Of a DNA stretch of 64,000 nucleotides, positions 1 to 12,269 are shown in pieces. The notes beneath the pieces are model-generated. The model was not told the DNA's origin, ran no database searches, and worked only from the letters and a program-made list of their open reading frames with translations. The position numbers and the translations under genes were made by a program. The stretch is from Albugo candida. Taxonomy: Eukaryota > Oomycota > Peronosporomycetes > Albuginales. The stretch's first letter is position 1, and every line of letters begins with the position of its first letter. The stretch is taken from NCBI GenBank assembly GCA_040437565.1, contig JBDOQK010000030.1, forward strand, positions 1-64,000, given 5' to 3'.

Positions 1-376
1 TCTGCTCAAACCGCCTTTTCTTAAAATCCAATGAGATATGTGTGCTAAACCACCTAACATTGTCACCTTTATTCAAAAATAATGTTTTTTTCTGTCCACC
101 GTTATCGAGTTCAAACGCTGTGCGAAGCGAACTCTGCATCCTACTTTGTATTTACCTGATAGTCGGACTGGATATGTATTATTGTCCCGTCTACTGAAGT
201 AGATTTTTCTAGTTCTTCTCACTACCGCAAATCGATGTTACACAAAACACATGATCCTGTATCCTACGAGCATGTGAACTTGGAGCAACAAGTAAACGAA
301 ATCCAGACATCATCAGCACAGCGCAAAAACATCTCAATCGAGTCTGCTAAGACCGCCTTTTTTCAAAAGTCAATAA
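1..376. other. AT-rich flank with a short direct repeat
   Basis: No gene is visible. Bases 1-35 and 343-375 are a diverged direct repeat (both begin TCTGCT and contain ACCGCCTTTT), about 342 bp apart, so the stretch may be one unit of a longer repeat that continues to the left of the window. Confidence 0.4.
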
Positions 377-746
377 GAGAAGGGAATTGTTGCGGATATC
401 CCGAATTGTAGCTACGGACACACCCCTAAAAACAAACATCTTCGACATAACCCTTCTTTCGTACCGTCAATTGAGTAAATAAGGAGTCTTTTTATCCCTA
501 AAAATAGAAATTACAAACATGGGTGCGACTATGGTGTGACTCCCCTAAAACCAACACTTTTTTTTGTTTAATTTCGGGCAAATTTTTTCTTAACAAATCC
601 AAGAAGTTTTGTGAATTAACCAAAGCTTTTTTTCGAATATGTTCATTTGATTTAAATGTTATTATTTCAAGTACTATTTAAAGTAAGTTTTTAAAAATAA
701 GAATGTAGATTTGAGTAAAGTTGGTAAGGTTCTGCGCGTAATATCA

Positions 747-898
747 AATTAAACCATTAAAGAAGAAATTTANNNNNNNNNNNNNNNNNNNNNNNNNNNN
801 NNNNNNNNNNNNNNNNNNNNNNNNNNNNNNNNNNNNNNNNNNNNNNNNNNNNNNNNNNNNNNNNNNNNNNNNAATTAAACCATTAAAGAAGAAATTTA
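747..898. other. Assembly gap (773-872) with 26-bp identical flanks
   Basis: A run of exactly 100 N. The 26 bases before it (747-772) recur directly after it (873-898). The exact repeat suggests two overlapping contig ends that were not merged. Confidence 0.95.
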
Positions 899-911
899 AA
901 AAAAAATTATA

Positions 912-3232
912 ATGGCTCCTCCCAAAAAAAGAAGGCTGGCCCTATTAGCCAACTTGCACCAAGCCAACAACAACAAGAGGCAGCTTCAGGCACAGAAACC
1001 ATAGCAGGAAGAGGTGGAGGCAGCAGAGGATCTCGACTGTCAGAGCCTCATGTCAGACTGGAGTGGAGACGATGAAGAGGAAGAGGAAGGTGGAGAGGAA
1101 GAAGACTGGCTGGAATCAGACACATCTCAGCTACAAAAGAGAATTGCTGCTGTCCAGGCTCAGCTGGAGAAGGAAAAGAAGGGGGAGAAGAAGAGATATT
1201 CTACCTTTAAAAGCCAGCCGGCTTCTTTTGCCAAAAACGTTCTTTACTTTCTATCTCTTTACATACCTTGGCAGAGAACTCAAGTACTACCAAGTGGAGG
1301 AGGGAGAAGTATGTCAAGGAGAATAACCTGTAGAGGCTGGACATCTACTTCAAACCAGCAGGTCAGCAGGTCAGCAGCCATCAGCAACTAAAAGAAAGGG
1401 TCTTTTCATTGCATCATAAGCTGAGAGTAGTGAGCAGTAGGGAGAAGAGGGAGAAGAAGGCAGGATGGAAGAGGCCATTAACGGTTTTAAGGAAGGGCTG
1501 AAAGGCATACAGAACCAGAAAAGCAGCTGGGGAAAATTCACACCTTATCTTGTTTTAAGACTTATGGTCATCCTCCAGTATCTGGAAGGACGGCTTTACC
1601 AGGGCATGAGAAAGAAGGAAGTGTCAGCTACTGCGGCCAACGACAAACTGCACAAGACGTCAGACTGGGCCTGCAGGAACGTTGGGCTTTGGGCAGATCG
1701 GTACTTGGTCAGCAAAGCCCTTCCAACACATCAGCAAGGCCGACATTCAAAAAGGAGAGAGATCCTAGCAGACCTTGATATCAAGACGGAGTGCCTGTCA
1801 TGGATGAGGGGGAGGAAGCTCAATGAAGATCGCCCAAAGAGCTCCAGATGGTCCTTCAAAACAGCATTTCCCCAAAGGTCCTGGGAGAGAAGGAGCAGAA
1901 GATCTGCTTTTTGACAGTGATCAAGTACCTTAAGATCTGGGGATTCAAAGAAAGAAAATGGGAAAGCAATTGTATAGGGACGGTCATGAAAGGGAGGATG
2001 TGGTAAAGTATAGAGGGTTGGTCAATGAGGATTATGGAGTACAAAAGAAGATGGATGAGTGGACTGAAGAGGAAATGGATGTGTTGGTGGAGGGCAAGGT
2101 GGAAGTGTGGGGCAACAAGTGTGTGCATGTGACGCACGATGAGTCCACCTTCTACAGTAACGATGGAAAAGAGGGGTTCGGGGTAGAAGAAGGCGATAGC
2201 TGGATTAGGAAGAAAGGACCAGGAGGGTCAATCATGATCAGTGACTTTCTGTGCCCGTACAATGGGCCCGTGAAAGTCACTAATCAGCAAGCGAGGGAGA
2301 AAGGGCTCACTTCACCATTATCTAGAGAGATGATCATGGCAGGCAACAACAGAGATGGTTGGTGGAAAAGGGGAGATATGGTGAGGCAACTCAAGGAGAA
2401 GGCCATCCCCATTTTCAACAATCTCCATAAAGGATGTATTGGTGAGTTTTATTCAATTTCTTGTTTCACATTTCAAGTTGGAACTGAAGATTGATTTTTT
2501 CTTCCCAGGACTGTTTTCTTTCGACCAATCCTCCAATCATCAGTCTTTGCTCTCAACGCTCTGGTGGCTGGCAGGATGACTCTCAAGCCCAAGAAGGAGA
2601 AAACATACCAGTACAAAGATGGATGGTACATCATCGATTACAAACAAATCTGGCAATCCATGTGGTTTACCCACATGGGAGAGATTTACTTTAAGAGCAT
2701 CGAAAGGGTAAGCTTTCTTCTCTGTGCTTTCAAGATCTCACTGATGCGATCTCACCACTGACGTTGCTCTCTCACAGGTGCTAAAGGAAAGAGGGCTCGG
2801 TCCTCCTACCAACGTAAATTGGAATCTGGATTGCCATTCCAAGGCATTGCCTCCAACAAATGGCTGCTGCTGGAGGCATGCCTTGATGGCCTAGACCGAT
2901 TTTGCTGAACAGGAGTCAGTCCTGGAGATGGAGGTGAAGCAGACAGTAAAAATTATTGAATATTACTCCAAATTCCACTGTGAGTGCAACTTCATCGAGA
3001 GTTACTGGGGAGCCGTCAAGAGAGCATCGCGGAAGCAATGTAATTATAAATTCACCTCGCTTTGAAAGAGGCTTCCTGTTATCCGCAATGGAGTGAGCAT
3101 GACGGATAGTCGGAAGCACGCTCAAACATCCTGGCGATACATCGAAACGTAAAGCAAAGTCAAGGATGGGGTTGAGGCGAAGAAGGTTGATCTGGAAAGA
3201 CGGAAGATGAAATCGCACCGACGTCTACGTTG
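912..3232 (+). pseudogene. Transposase (DDE, IS630/Tc1/mariner-like), broken
   Basis: The frame opens at ATG 912 with MAPPKKRR, a likely nuclear localisation signal, and meets an in-frame TAG at 1002. It continues in the same frame through an acidic stretch near 1070-1110. The catalytic triad is visible: D in THDEST (2138-2140), D in FDQSSNH (2523-2525), and E in NFIESYWG (2997-2999). The last motif resembles the PDLNPIENLWG block of Tc1-type enzymes. Two apparent introns, 2442-2508 and 2708-2777, have GT..AG ends. Reading frame shifts occur at least near 2545 and 2850, so this copy is not functional. Similar proteins are common in fungi, by memory of the family; exact family name uncertain. 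Confidence 0.85.
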
Positions 3233-5176
3233 ATTTCTACCGGCATATCGATGTGCTGACAGGTGTTTGTGCTTTTTTTAGATTTTCTTATAACTCTGCC
3301 ATATATACATCGTCATTCCTCGTTTATACCTCCCATGCCCTATTTCCTCTTATCCCAGGCCAAAAACTGTGCATAGACATTCCCTTTTTTTTACCTTGCC
3401 TGCCTTTTTTCCTTTTATTTCAGCCACGAAAAAAAAATACACAGCTTACGACCTTTCACACGGGGTGTTTCAAATCCTGCCGATCTTAGGAAGACATGCA
3501 AGAAGTCAACCTTTCAGGAGTATCAGCACCATGAAAAAAAATATATGCACGATCTGCTTGAAACAAAATGTTCATCACTGCAAAAGCTGTCGTTTGGTGC
3601 AAGAAAACTTGACAAAACTTTCCAATCCAGGTGTCTGATAGACTTTGAACTTGGTCAAAAAAATGTTGGTTCTAGAGGACTTGCACCATATTGCCACAGA
3701 CGTTATGACTTTAGCCACAGACGTTTTAGCTTATGCCACAGAAAAAAACAACTCTGATTGGCTAATTTGTGTACATTAATAAGATTGGTCGATAAGGTAG
3801 CTATATTACTGCTTCAACGTAAGATATAGTATACAATGCAATGTTCTCTAGATCCGAAATCTGTTACACAAACAAAAGTCGGTGACTGTTCAAAAGATAA
3901 CATCTTGGACCTGAAGTGAAAATAAAACATGGTCCGGTTATTATTCTCTGCACCTTTGATTCAGGTCTTCTTCAAAAAATTGCTAATAAAACTCCTTTTT
4001 AAGTTGTGCATTTGTTGCTGCATGCCTTCTAACTGCTTTGTTGACTCCGCGGCAGCACATTTCAGAATCCTTCTAAAAAAGCTCACTTGTTGTCGCTCAC
4101 ATGATATACATGGGCTGTTTACATAACGTTCCCCGGCAGACAAGGTCAAGGAGTATATCAAAAATCGCGAGAAATTGGATCGGAATTGCCACATGCGCAT
4201 TAATGAGTAAGGTATTACCGTTGACGTATCTAGTTAGGAAATGGTTACGTCTCTAACGTATCGGGTTCGGAACTGGGCTCGTATCTTTCTAGATATCGGT
4301 CGAAAGGTATCTTTCTAGATTTTACGTAAGGAGAGAACCTTGAAGAAAAAAACACACGTACTTTACGTCGGAATAGGAAAGATCGAGCAATCGACGAAGC
4401 TGTCGTCTGGATTGCTCTGTGAAAGATATGTTGAAGAGAAATAACGACGAAGACCGAACACGCATCGCGAAAGGTTATCACGCAATTTCGCATAAAGTCG
4501 AGAAAATAGCACAATATTCGTGTGCAGTTTCTCCAATCGACGTATAAGCACGACGACGAAATGAAAAATTGGTGCGAGGGGACAGAATGAAGAATATGTG
4601 GTAGTTCATCTTCAAACGACATGAAAATTGAGTTCAGGAACGCGAAATCTCCTATTTTTTTCCTCACATAAACTTTAACGAATGCGAACTTTGAGGACTA
4701 AAGCTGCGAAAGCTCTATCAGCGACCAGTTTTTTTATGGCGCTTCGTCGCAACGCATGTATGGCGCGATGCCTAGGCTATTTTGAGTAACAAAATATACA
4801 TACTGGAAATCTCTATTACGAACATTCAAATATTTATGCAAATAAGAAAAGAAATGATATTTACGTGAGCATATTCAGCGCCAGCATTCTATTGATTTTC
4901 ACTTTATAGAATGGGGAAGCTTCAAAATATATCTTATGTTGAAGCAGTGATATAGCTACCTTATCGATCAATCAAATTAGTGTTACACAAATTAGTTAAT
5001 GAAAGGTGTTTTGTCTGTGGCACTAGGCACACTCATCTTTGCAAATTCTATTTTTAGGGATACTTAGACTCCTTAATTTACTTATTTGACGGTATGAAAG
5101 TAGGGTTATGTTTGTAAGTTTTATTTTTAGGGGGGTGTTCGTAGCAAATATTGGGTGTGTCCGCAGCAATTTCTTA

Positions 5177-7750
5177 TTTTTTTTATGTTTTCACACAAAA
5201 GTAAGTTTGGCATTTGATGTGCTTTCAAGCGGCAGCTATCAGATATTAGTTGATTTTTCGTGGCTGGCGATACTCTATATCAACCTCTAAATGATGGCGT
5301 TGTATATACACAACTCTGAGTGGTGATAATGCTACATGGCAAAACCCTGTCCCAAACTCGGTGGAAACAACTTTTTGGTGTTGAACTTCTTCTTGAAGAA
5401 GTATGCTGATATAAGACTCGAGCCACCAATGATGCCAAGACACCCATTTTGAATTAGGCTTCACTAACAGCCACACACTATCAGGCCAATGGTTAGTCAT
5501 TTCGGGTGCTCTTTTTCAACGCCTATACGAAACTGTTCGGAGGTAGGCACTGCATAGCTGTTCTTTGAATTGATGATATACAGTTGTACATCTCTTGTAC
5601 ACATTACCTTATATCATATAATAGAATGCATGTTAATCCGTCAGATATACTGATGATTCATATTTATTATTGCTAGATTATTTCACGGAGTAGTGTTGGA
5701 GTTGTCTCTTATGCCGTGTTAATGGCAAGTTACCCGAGTCTTCTTGGGACGAGGTTGTGCTGATACTGTTCAATTCAATATAAAATCTCTTGAATAAATC
5801 ATGCTAGGTGCAGTTTCAGCTTGTTCCATTACGCTGTATAGCGTCTGAGTATATTTCACGGCATCCATATAGCTCTTCCAGTGACATAAAATAAACATAC
5901 TGACGTAATTAGGAAGTGGAGATTAACACGATCGTCTTTGTCCTTACTCGATTCTCTCTGATTCGATTGAAACTGTTCCTAAACTTCAGCGACTTTTTCT
6001 TGGCCGTGTGGTGTAAATTCATCTCGCTGCTTGACCACCATTCTTAGAGCTTCAAATATTTTGATCGACATAATTGCCTTTTTACACTGCTCTTAACGGA
6101 ATATGCTGAATTACGATAGCACATTATATGTTGTAATTGTGGGGAATGACGCCGGCTTTATCTTCGAGGCGATTCATAACGAATTACATTACTTTACGGT
6201 CTCGTAATCCGTAAGGTACATCTATTTAATATGGACCGCAACAAAGCTCGTGTGTTTAGCTTGCTTTTTCCGGATGATGTCAGAATGCCTCTCTTTTTTT
6301 TGCTTCAACCTTTAGGTGCAAATATTTATCGCGTCTTATTTTTAATTCTCATCGTGTTGAGCTTCCTCATCGATGATGGAATTTGTATAGTGCTGCCGCT
6401 TTGATTTTCACATCGGTGTCTTTATCTCGGGGAAGTTACTACTGCATTGCGTGATGAATCCTACTATAGTAGTAGCAAGAACAGTATACTAGAAAAAGCA
6501 GACATGGAGCTTGTCGTGCCGATGATGGCAAAGGCTATGATGATAATCATTGCCTTGAAGCGCTAAGCAGCCGTGCAAAGTGTCTATGCAAAAGGTCGGA
6601 ATACTGTGATACGTTTCAATTACATGGTCCATATCTTTTTTTTTTCAACATTTTTCGGCTCCATCGATTTTCCCCAGTAGTTTGTATTTGATACGGCCAG
6701 GAATTCTCGTTCACGAGGGTTCAACGTTTTGCTGCAAGATGGAGATAATAGAAATAGAAATGTGTGGAAAATGGTATACTGGTTAGCTACATCGGCATGT
6801 CATGAAAAGCCGATAAAAAGGTCAAATTTATCATAGTTCTTCCAGGATTACAGCTAAGCAATTGAAAAGTCGGGCTTCACAACCACTATATCCTGAGGCC
6901 CGATATAAGTTGGTTGTCTATCAAGCTATTCTTAAACTGGACCGGTAACGGTATCTACTGTTTGAAAACACATGGACTTCACTTAGATTCCGCATAGAGG
7001 ACAGTTTCAACCTTTGCAGCGCAAGGTGCTTTCGGCTGCTCGTGTGACGAATGACTAGGAGTTAGTGAGCATGATCATATGAAAACTGATCTGCTCTGCT
7101 TTTAACGTAGCTGTAGCTCCAAATCAACCATAAAGCAATTCTGAGCAACTCCAAGCAAGTCATAACCTTTATGTGTGTATCATTCCAGCGATGAAGAGGC
7201 ATATCATTTATCTTGGCGTTCTGAAGTATCGTTGCCACTGGAGTAGTGGTGCTTTTTGCGGCTATGTTTATCGAATAAAATCCAGTCGAATCTTTGTCTA
7301 TATTGTTGAGAACTTCATTTATAAAATATAATGGTTGGAAAACATAAAAGAAATTAAAAGTTGCATAATCTTATGAGAGTGCTGAACATACGTCGAGTCT
7401 AATGGGGTGGGTGCCATTATTCCAGTCTTGATTTCTTTCTCTATCATACAAGTATGGACATTAATGAGGGGACTCATCGATAGCACGAAGTGTGCGAACT
7501 TTTGTACTAAATCGCGCATGATAGCGAGGGTACCGCCAAATGTACAATATACTCACGTTTGTTAAAGGATTCATCGTCGTACTGTACATCGAATTTGAAT
7601 TTAGCGACTGCCAATGGTCTAAAAACGGCATATACTCACACTACCAAAATGAATCTCGCTTGGACTTCAGAAGCCTTAGCAATCATCTTTGGAAGTTGCA
7701 TATGCGTCATCAAATCTAATATATAATCAAATCTCTCGCTCTTGAGATGG
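5177..7750. other. Gene-poor AT-rich stretch
   Basis: No coding sequence that I can defend. The open frames are short, lack recognisable motifs and are interrupted on both strands. A minus-strand frame at 5246-5500 has protein-like composition but no recognisable domain. Confidence 0.5.
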
Positions 7751-9560
7751 TTTGAAAAACATACAGCCGAAATCTGAAACCAAAATACTTGGAGTCGCTT
7801 GCTTCGGAATACTTGGATAGATGTTTCATGTCATTGGTTGGGATCAAGCGAATGCATGATCTTTCTGGTATGCTTCATGGTAAGTGAGTGGACAGCATCA
7901 AGATATTTTGAAAAACTTACAAGCATCAAACAGATTATTTTAGGTCATTTACGACAGAGTGGCTGTGGTATGCATCAATGTGAAAGCGCAATCAATCGAT
8001 AAAGCTTATTTTTGAAGCTACGCGATATGCATGTGATTGCTTGGTTTTCGAATCGACCGCAACACATATCGTATTTGGTGATTTCAACACACCACTCGAT
8101 CCAGCTATCGATGCTTCGAGTGCAACAATTCGACACGAACCAAGTCGATTAGCGTGTTTGTAATGGCTTTCACAGCTGGGTGTGGTCGACGCTTGGAGAA
8201 TTTAACATCCGACTGAAAAAGTATTTACAGGACCATTACCGCGCAAAAATCGACTTCATTAAATCTGCATGTCGGAAGAGCTATTCAATATGGTATAAAA
8301 ACCCTCTGAGTATTTTCGTCCACGACATGCGGGAGATCATCTGGCACAAAAAGTAACTTTTGCAAATCCAACTCAATCTCCGGGTCGAGGAGATTGGAAT
8401 ATTCATTACGACTATTTGAATATCCTAAACTTGTCGAACCAATCAAATTGGAAGCGATTTTGCTGCTCGAAAAGGTGCGGACAACTTCGAATCCCGGAAA
8501 AGTGTGGGAAAGTTGGAAGACAAAAATTAAGAAACAGCTTCAAAGCATTGAAAAAAAGGTTGCAAAAGATAGCCGACGTGATGTTGAGTCTAGCCAGCGT
8601 GTCTTTGAAGTCGCCGCAGATCGATATCGCATTCAAGACACCAATGAGTCACGGTATTTTTACGAATCGAGTCTCCAACATTTAGAATTTCAGTCGAAAA
8701 CAATGCGAAATACAACCAAGATACAAGTTTCGACCATCACGTGAAGCATATGGAGAACTCTTCCAAGCATTTTTTTTGCCCTCTGGATAGTTCTTGTCGT
8801 CGCGTGCCGATAGAAAATGTCATCAAAAAGTGTGGTACCGTGACATCGACCCGAGGGAGATTATTGACGAATTCAGAGATCATTGGGGTGGTGTCATGGG
8901 CTCTCTTTATAGCTCAGAGACCGACTCAAATGTTCCATGTGAAAGAAAGCAAAAAAAGTTACTCGATTCGATTCAAGTNNNNNNNNNNNNNNNNNNNNNN
9001 NNNNNNNNNNNNNNNNNNNNNNNNNNNNNNNNNNNNNNNNNNNNNNNNNNNNNNNNNNNNNNNNNNNNNNNNNNNNNNAGTCTCGTATTAAGGGTGCTGA
9101 GTCTACTGCGATACGGGATTATCAACGAGACGACATATTATCAGCTCTCAAAGGTATTTCACGAACCGTTTTTATATGTATATATATATTATTTAAGATA
9201 GCCTAGGCAACTAGAGAAGTCAGTTAGTCTAATTCTAGTAATATAGACTCCTTCAACTGATTGCTTGATTACTGGTGAGGCTAAAACTACAGATTTGCCA
9301 TATACACGGTTGAAATTGATGGGATTATTGGATGACGTAAAATACTTGAGAGTTAGGATGAAAATTGCTCACTATCATCGCCGTCTAAGCAATTCATCCT
9401 GACCCTGCATATATAATTCCGGTAAAAACGCATGGATCTTTAAAAGAATTGACGAAGCAATGTGATTTTTGGTACAACGTATACATTAAAGCATGGATCT
9501 TCGGATGTGTTCGTTGTAACATTCGGGAAGAGATTAAACATGAATATTGTAATTGAAGGC
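7750..9560 (+). mobile_element. LINE (non-LTR retrotransposon) remnant
   Basis: Broken coding sequence of a LINE polyprotein, L1-like. An endonuclease-type VFGDFNTP motif lies near 8078-8100, and a segment reading GDHLAQ near 8337 fits the later conserved GD/SDH region. It is followed by the typical linker between endonuclease and reverse transcriptase (frame 8394-8744, with KVWESWKTKIKK). A further conserved piece, PREIIDEFRDHWGG, is read near 8850-8895. Weak tail similarity (VKYL near 9338) extends to about 9.56 kb. The frame changes at least four times and contains stops, so the copy is dead. The gap at 8979-9078 lies where the reverse transcriptase would begin. Ends and target duplication were not found. 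Confidence 0.72.
8979..9078. other. Assembly gap inside the LINE
   Basis: 100 N. Only a 3-base match (AGT) is shared between the flanks, so the true distance here is unknown. Confidence 0.97.
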
Positions 9561-10430
9561 AGTTATGCATACATCGTGCATCATAAGTAACGGAGAAAAC
9601 ATACGATACGGTGATGCTCTGACCAGGTGATTATCGTCACAAATTTCGTGATACTATCGGTGGGCTCAACATAAAATGGCTCGCACACCAAGCTATCGAC
9701 ATCAAAACAGGAGGCAGCGATAGATTCATCGAAATCAGAAAGAAACTGGGCGCACGAGATGAACCTATCGACAGGGTTCACTCGTCGGCATGTTCACTAG
9801 CTTGTATACAAGGTGTTGGTGTTTGAATTTGTAAGTGTAATTGGATCAAGAAGCATAAGCTTCAAATATTGACATTCATCTTCTTAAAGTCGTAAGAATC
9901 AAATAGCCGAAAGCGGAAAACAATTCTATGTCTCAACAGAATTGTGAGAAAAATATAATAGCTAGCCACAATGAGCAATGGAAGCAACGAAATTGTCCAG
10001 TCGAGGGTGTTCATTATGCTAGAATTCGAGATGTCCACTTATTTAAATTTTAGNNNNNNNNNNNNNNNNNNNNNNNNNNNNNNNNNNNNNNNNNNNNNNN
10101 NNNNNNNNNNNNNNNNNNNNNNNNNNNNNNNNNNNNNNNNNNNNNNNNNNNNNCTAGAATTCGAGATGTCCACTTATTTAAATTTTAGGCTATGCCAAAT
10201 CATATATATAGCTGAGCACTTTGCGTGCATAACGCTATCTTCAATGTATTGCAAATTTGCTACCTGCTTCATAGGTATAAATGTACAAGCAAGTCATATC
10301 TTTGTTTCTGAGAATACTTAGTGACAGTCCTTCAGTGGAGCTGCCTTACTCCTCCTCAACACGAGACTGTATCCAAATTCTAGATATTTATTGTATCAAA
10401 ATACAAGTTCCCCAAATTGCTGCCCAATAC
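9560..10430. other. Decayed repeat sequence
   Basis: No gene. 9650-9790 resembles 14340-14510. Both encode on the minus strand a related peptide core (VD-[FY or RF]-ISC-x-QFLS-x-FD), so they are two decayed copies of one former coding sequence of unknown identity. An assembly gap lies at 10054-10153. Confidence 0.45.
10019..10188. other. Assembly gap (10054-10153) with 35-bp identical flanks
   Basis: 100 N between two identical 35-base copies (10019-10053 and 10154-10188), the same unmerged-overlap pattern as at the other gaps. Confidence 0.95.
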
Positions 10431-12128
10431 ACTAGTATGAACACAGCTTTCCAACTAGGACCATGTTTGGGGTGACACTTGCTAATCTAGTTTCCAGTGT
10501 GACACCCACAGCTAAACAACTGGTGCTAGAGAGCATCAGAAATACTTTAACTGGCCCAGCTGATCCATAAGCTATGCAAGCTGACTTCACTCGTCCTGAT
10601 TGTGATACTGCCCTCAAAACAATCTTATATGCTTACTAAAGGTGATGTAGATAAGGACACACCATTGCAAAATTACAGCGCTGGTATCCATTATAATAAT
10701 AACGAGCCGAAGAGCACAGTTGCGATATTGCGGAAGCAATAAACGTCTCAACAGATCTAGTATACAGATCAGGGTTAACACGTGCTTCCAATTCCGCATA
10801 ATTACAGCTGGACCCGATTATCTTCCCACTACTGCACGGCTCTTTTCAATGAACAACTCCGAAAGATATAATGGAAATTTCAACACCAATTTCTGACATC
10901 GCAACTCAAATGTACAAAGGAGAAAATGGCCTATCCATGACCGACTGATTCGACAATTTTAATTTTTGTGGAAGATAATGCAGCATTGAAGTAACGTATT
11001 ATATGTTCAAGAAATAATTATGGTGGGACTAACATGAAATAAGATGTGACTGGTTCCATAAGAAAGTGCTTTCCTCGCTCGAGAAGCGATCCAAAGCATG
11101 CGGTAGACCTCTGGGAGAATCTCTTCATGCAACTGAATCGCTGGAGTAATTAATTTCGAGTGCATGTACATGGTTAGAAGTGATCAAGGAAACGAATATC
11201 ATTTTGCCAAAAATGGCGATGTTACCAAGTACATTGGCTGCTACCACACTGCCAACATAACAGAGGAAAGTAGCAGAAAATAGCAGATTGCTTGCTAGAA
11301 TGGTATGCAATTTTGTATATGTCACACATGGGTTTAAGACCAAGTTACCTATCTGGAGAAAGAGCTGTTCCGAGAAATACAGCGAGTGCTTGAATCAGTA
11401 CAGTAATATACCAGGCCCAGATGCCCGTGGGGAAATAAAACGGTTGATAGAGCGATCAGTGAGGTCCTAAGGGATTACATGAGCGTATAAAGCATGCAAC
11501 AAGATGAGTGGGATCATATTATTTGAAATAATCCCATCACACATCAATTAAAGCTTTCAGCCTTTGACGCTAGTCCCACCGATGCCACCCTTAAATGAAA
11601 CACCTTNNNNNNNNNNNNNNNNNNNNNNNNNNNNNNNNNNNNNNNNNNNNNNNNNNNNNNNNNNNNNNNNNNNNNNNNNNNNNNNNNNNNNNNNNNNNNN
11701 NNNNNNATGTGACTGGTTCCATAAGAAAGTGCTTTCCTCGCTCGAGAAGCGATCCAAAGCATGCGGTAGACCTCTGGGAGAATCTCTTCATGCAACTGAA
11801 TCGCTGGAGTAATTAATTTCGAGTGCATGTACATGGTTAGAAGTGATCAAGGAAACGAATATCATTTTGCCAAAAATGGCGATGTTACCAAGTACATTGG
11901 CTGCTACCACACTGCCAACATAACAGAGGAAAGTAGCAGAAAATAGCAGATTGCTTGCTAGAATGGTATGCAATTTTGTATATGTCACACATGGGTTTAA
12001 GACCAAGTTACCTATCTGGAGAAAGAGCTGTTCCGAGAAATACAGCGAGTGCTTGAATCAGTACAGTAATATACCAGGCCCAGATGCCCGTGGGGAAATA
12101 AAACGGTTGATAGAGCGATCAGTGAGGT
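10430..12128 (-). other. Decayed, possibly membrane-protein-derived sequence with artefactual duplication
   Basis: Minus-strand frames 11125-11343 and 11788-12006 are the same sequence, present twice only because of the gap at 11607-11706. Each encodes 72 residues with one long hydrophobic segment (ILASNLLFSATFLCYVGSVV), which could be a membrane helix. A second hydrophobic minus-strand stretch (WAWYITVLIQALAVFLG) lies at about 12050-12110. No complete gene can be built and I do not recognise a family. Confidence 0.3.
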
Positions 12129-12269
12129 CCTAAGGGATTACATGAGCGTATAAAGCATGCAACAAGATGAGTGGGATCATATTATTTGAAATAATCCCAT
12201 CACACATCAATTAAAGCTTTCAGCCTTTGACGCTAGTCCCACCGATGCCACCCTTAAATGAAACACCTT
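11044..12269. other. Assembly gap (11607-11706) with 563-bp identical flanks
   Basis: 100 N separate two copies of the same 563 bases (11044-11606 and 11707-12269) that look identical by eye. The pattern recurs at eight other gaps here, so I read it as one locus represented twice. Confidence 0.9.

Larger units (their letters stand above)
532..3688 (+). mobile_element. Tc1/mariner-type DNA transposon, degraded
   Basis: The ends are imperfect terminal inverted repeats of about 28 bp (left begins TGGTGTGACTCC, right as reverse complement TGGTGCAAGTCC, both reaching CCAACA then T-rich sequence). A TA lies directly outside each end (530-531 and 3689-3690), the target duplication of the Tc1/mariner superfamily. 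The opposite arm of the surrounding element shows the uninterrupted site around a single TA. The interior encodes a decayed DDE transposase. The plus strand is strikingly purine-rich (GAGGAAG runs), unlike the AT-rich surroundings, which may point to a foreign origin. An assembly gap lies inside at 773-872. Confidence 0.9.
377..5176. mobile_element. Element with long inverted repeats, interrupted by a Tc1/mariner-type transposon
   Basis: The reverse complement of 4927-5176 aligns first with 377-529 and then continues in 3691-3832, so the left arm is split by the transposon at 532-3688. Without the insert the element is about 1.6 kb with arms of 250-300 bp. The interior (3833-4926) shows no convincing coding sequence, so it looks non-autonomous. 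The left arm carries about three tandem GCCACAGA-type units (3692-3750) where the right arm has one. The outer ends are eroded and I could not fix a target-site duplication, so the superfamily is unassigned and the boundaries are good to about 10 bp. Confidence 0.8.

Noticed and set aside
4245-4667. 140-codon minus-strand frame
   Set aside because: It lies inside the non-autonomous inverted-repeat element, shows no domain and has no splice or promoter support.
11044-12269. 563-bp tandem duplication
   Set aside because: The copies look identical and flank a 100-N gap, as at eight other gaps. An assembly overlap explains all cases.
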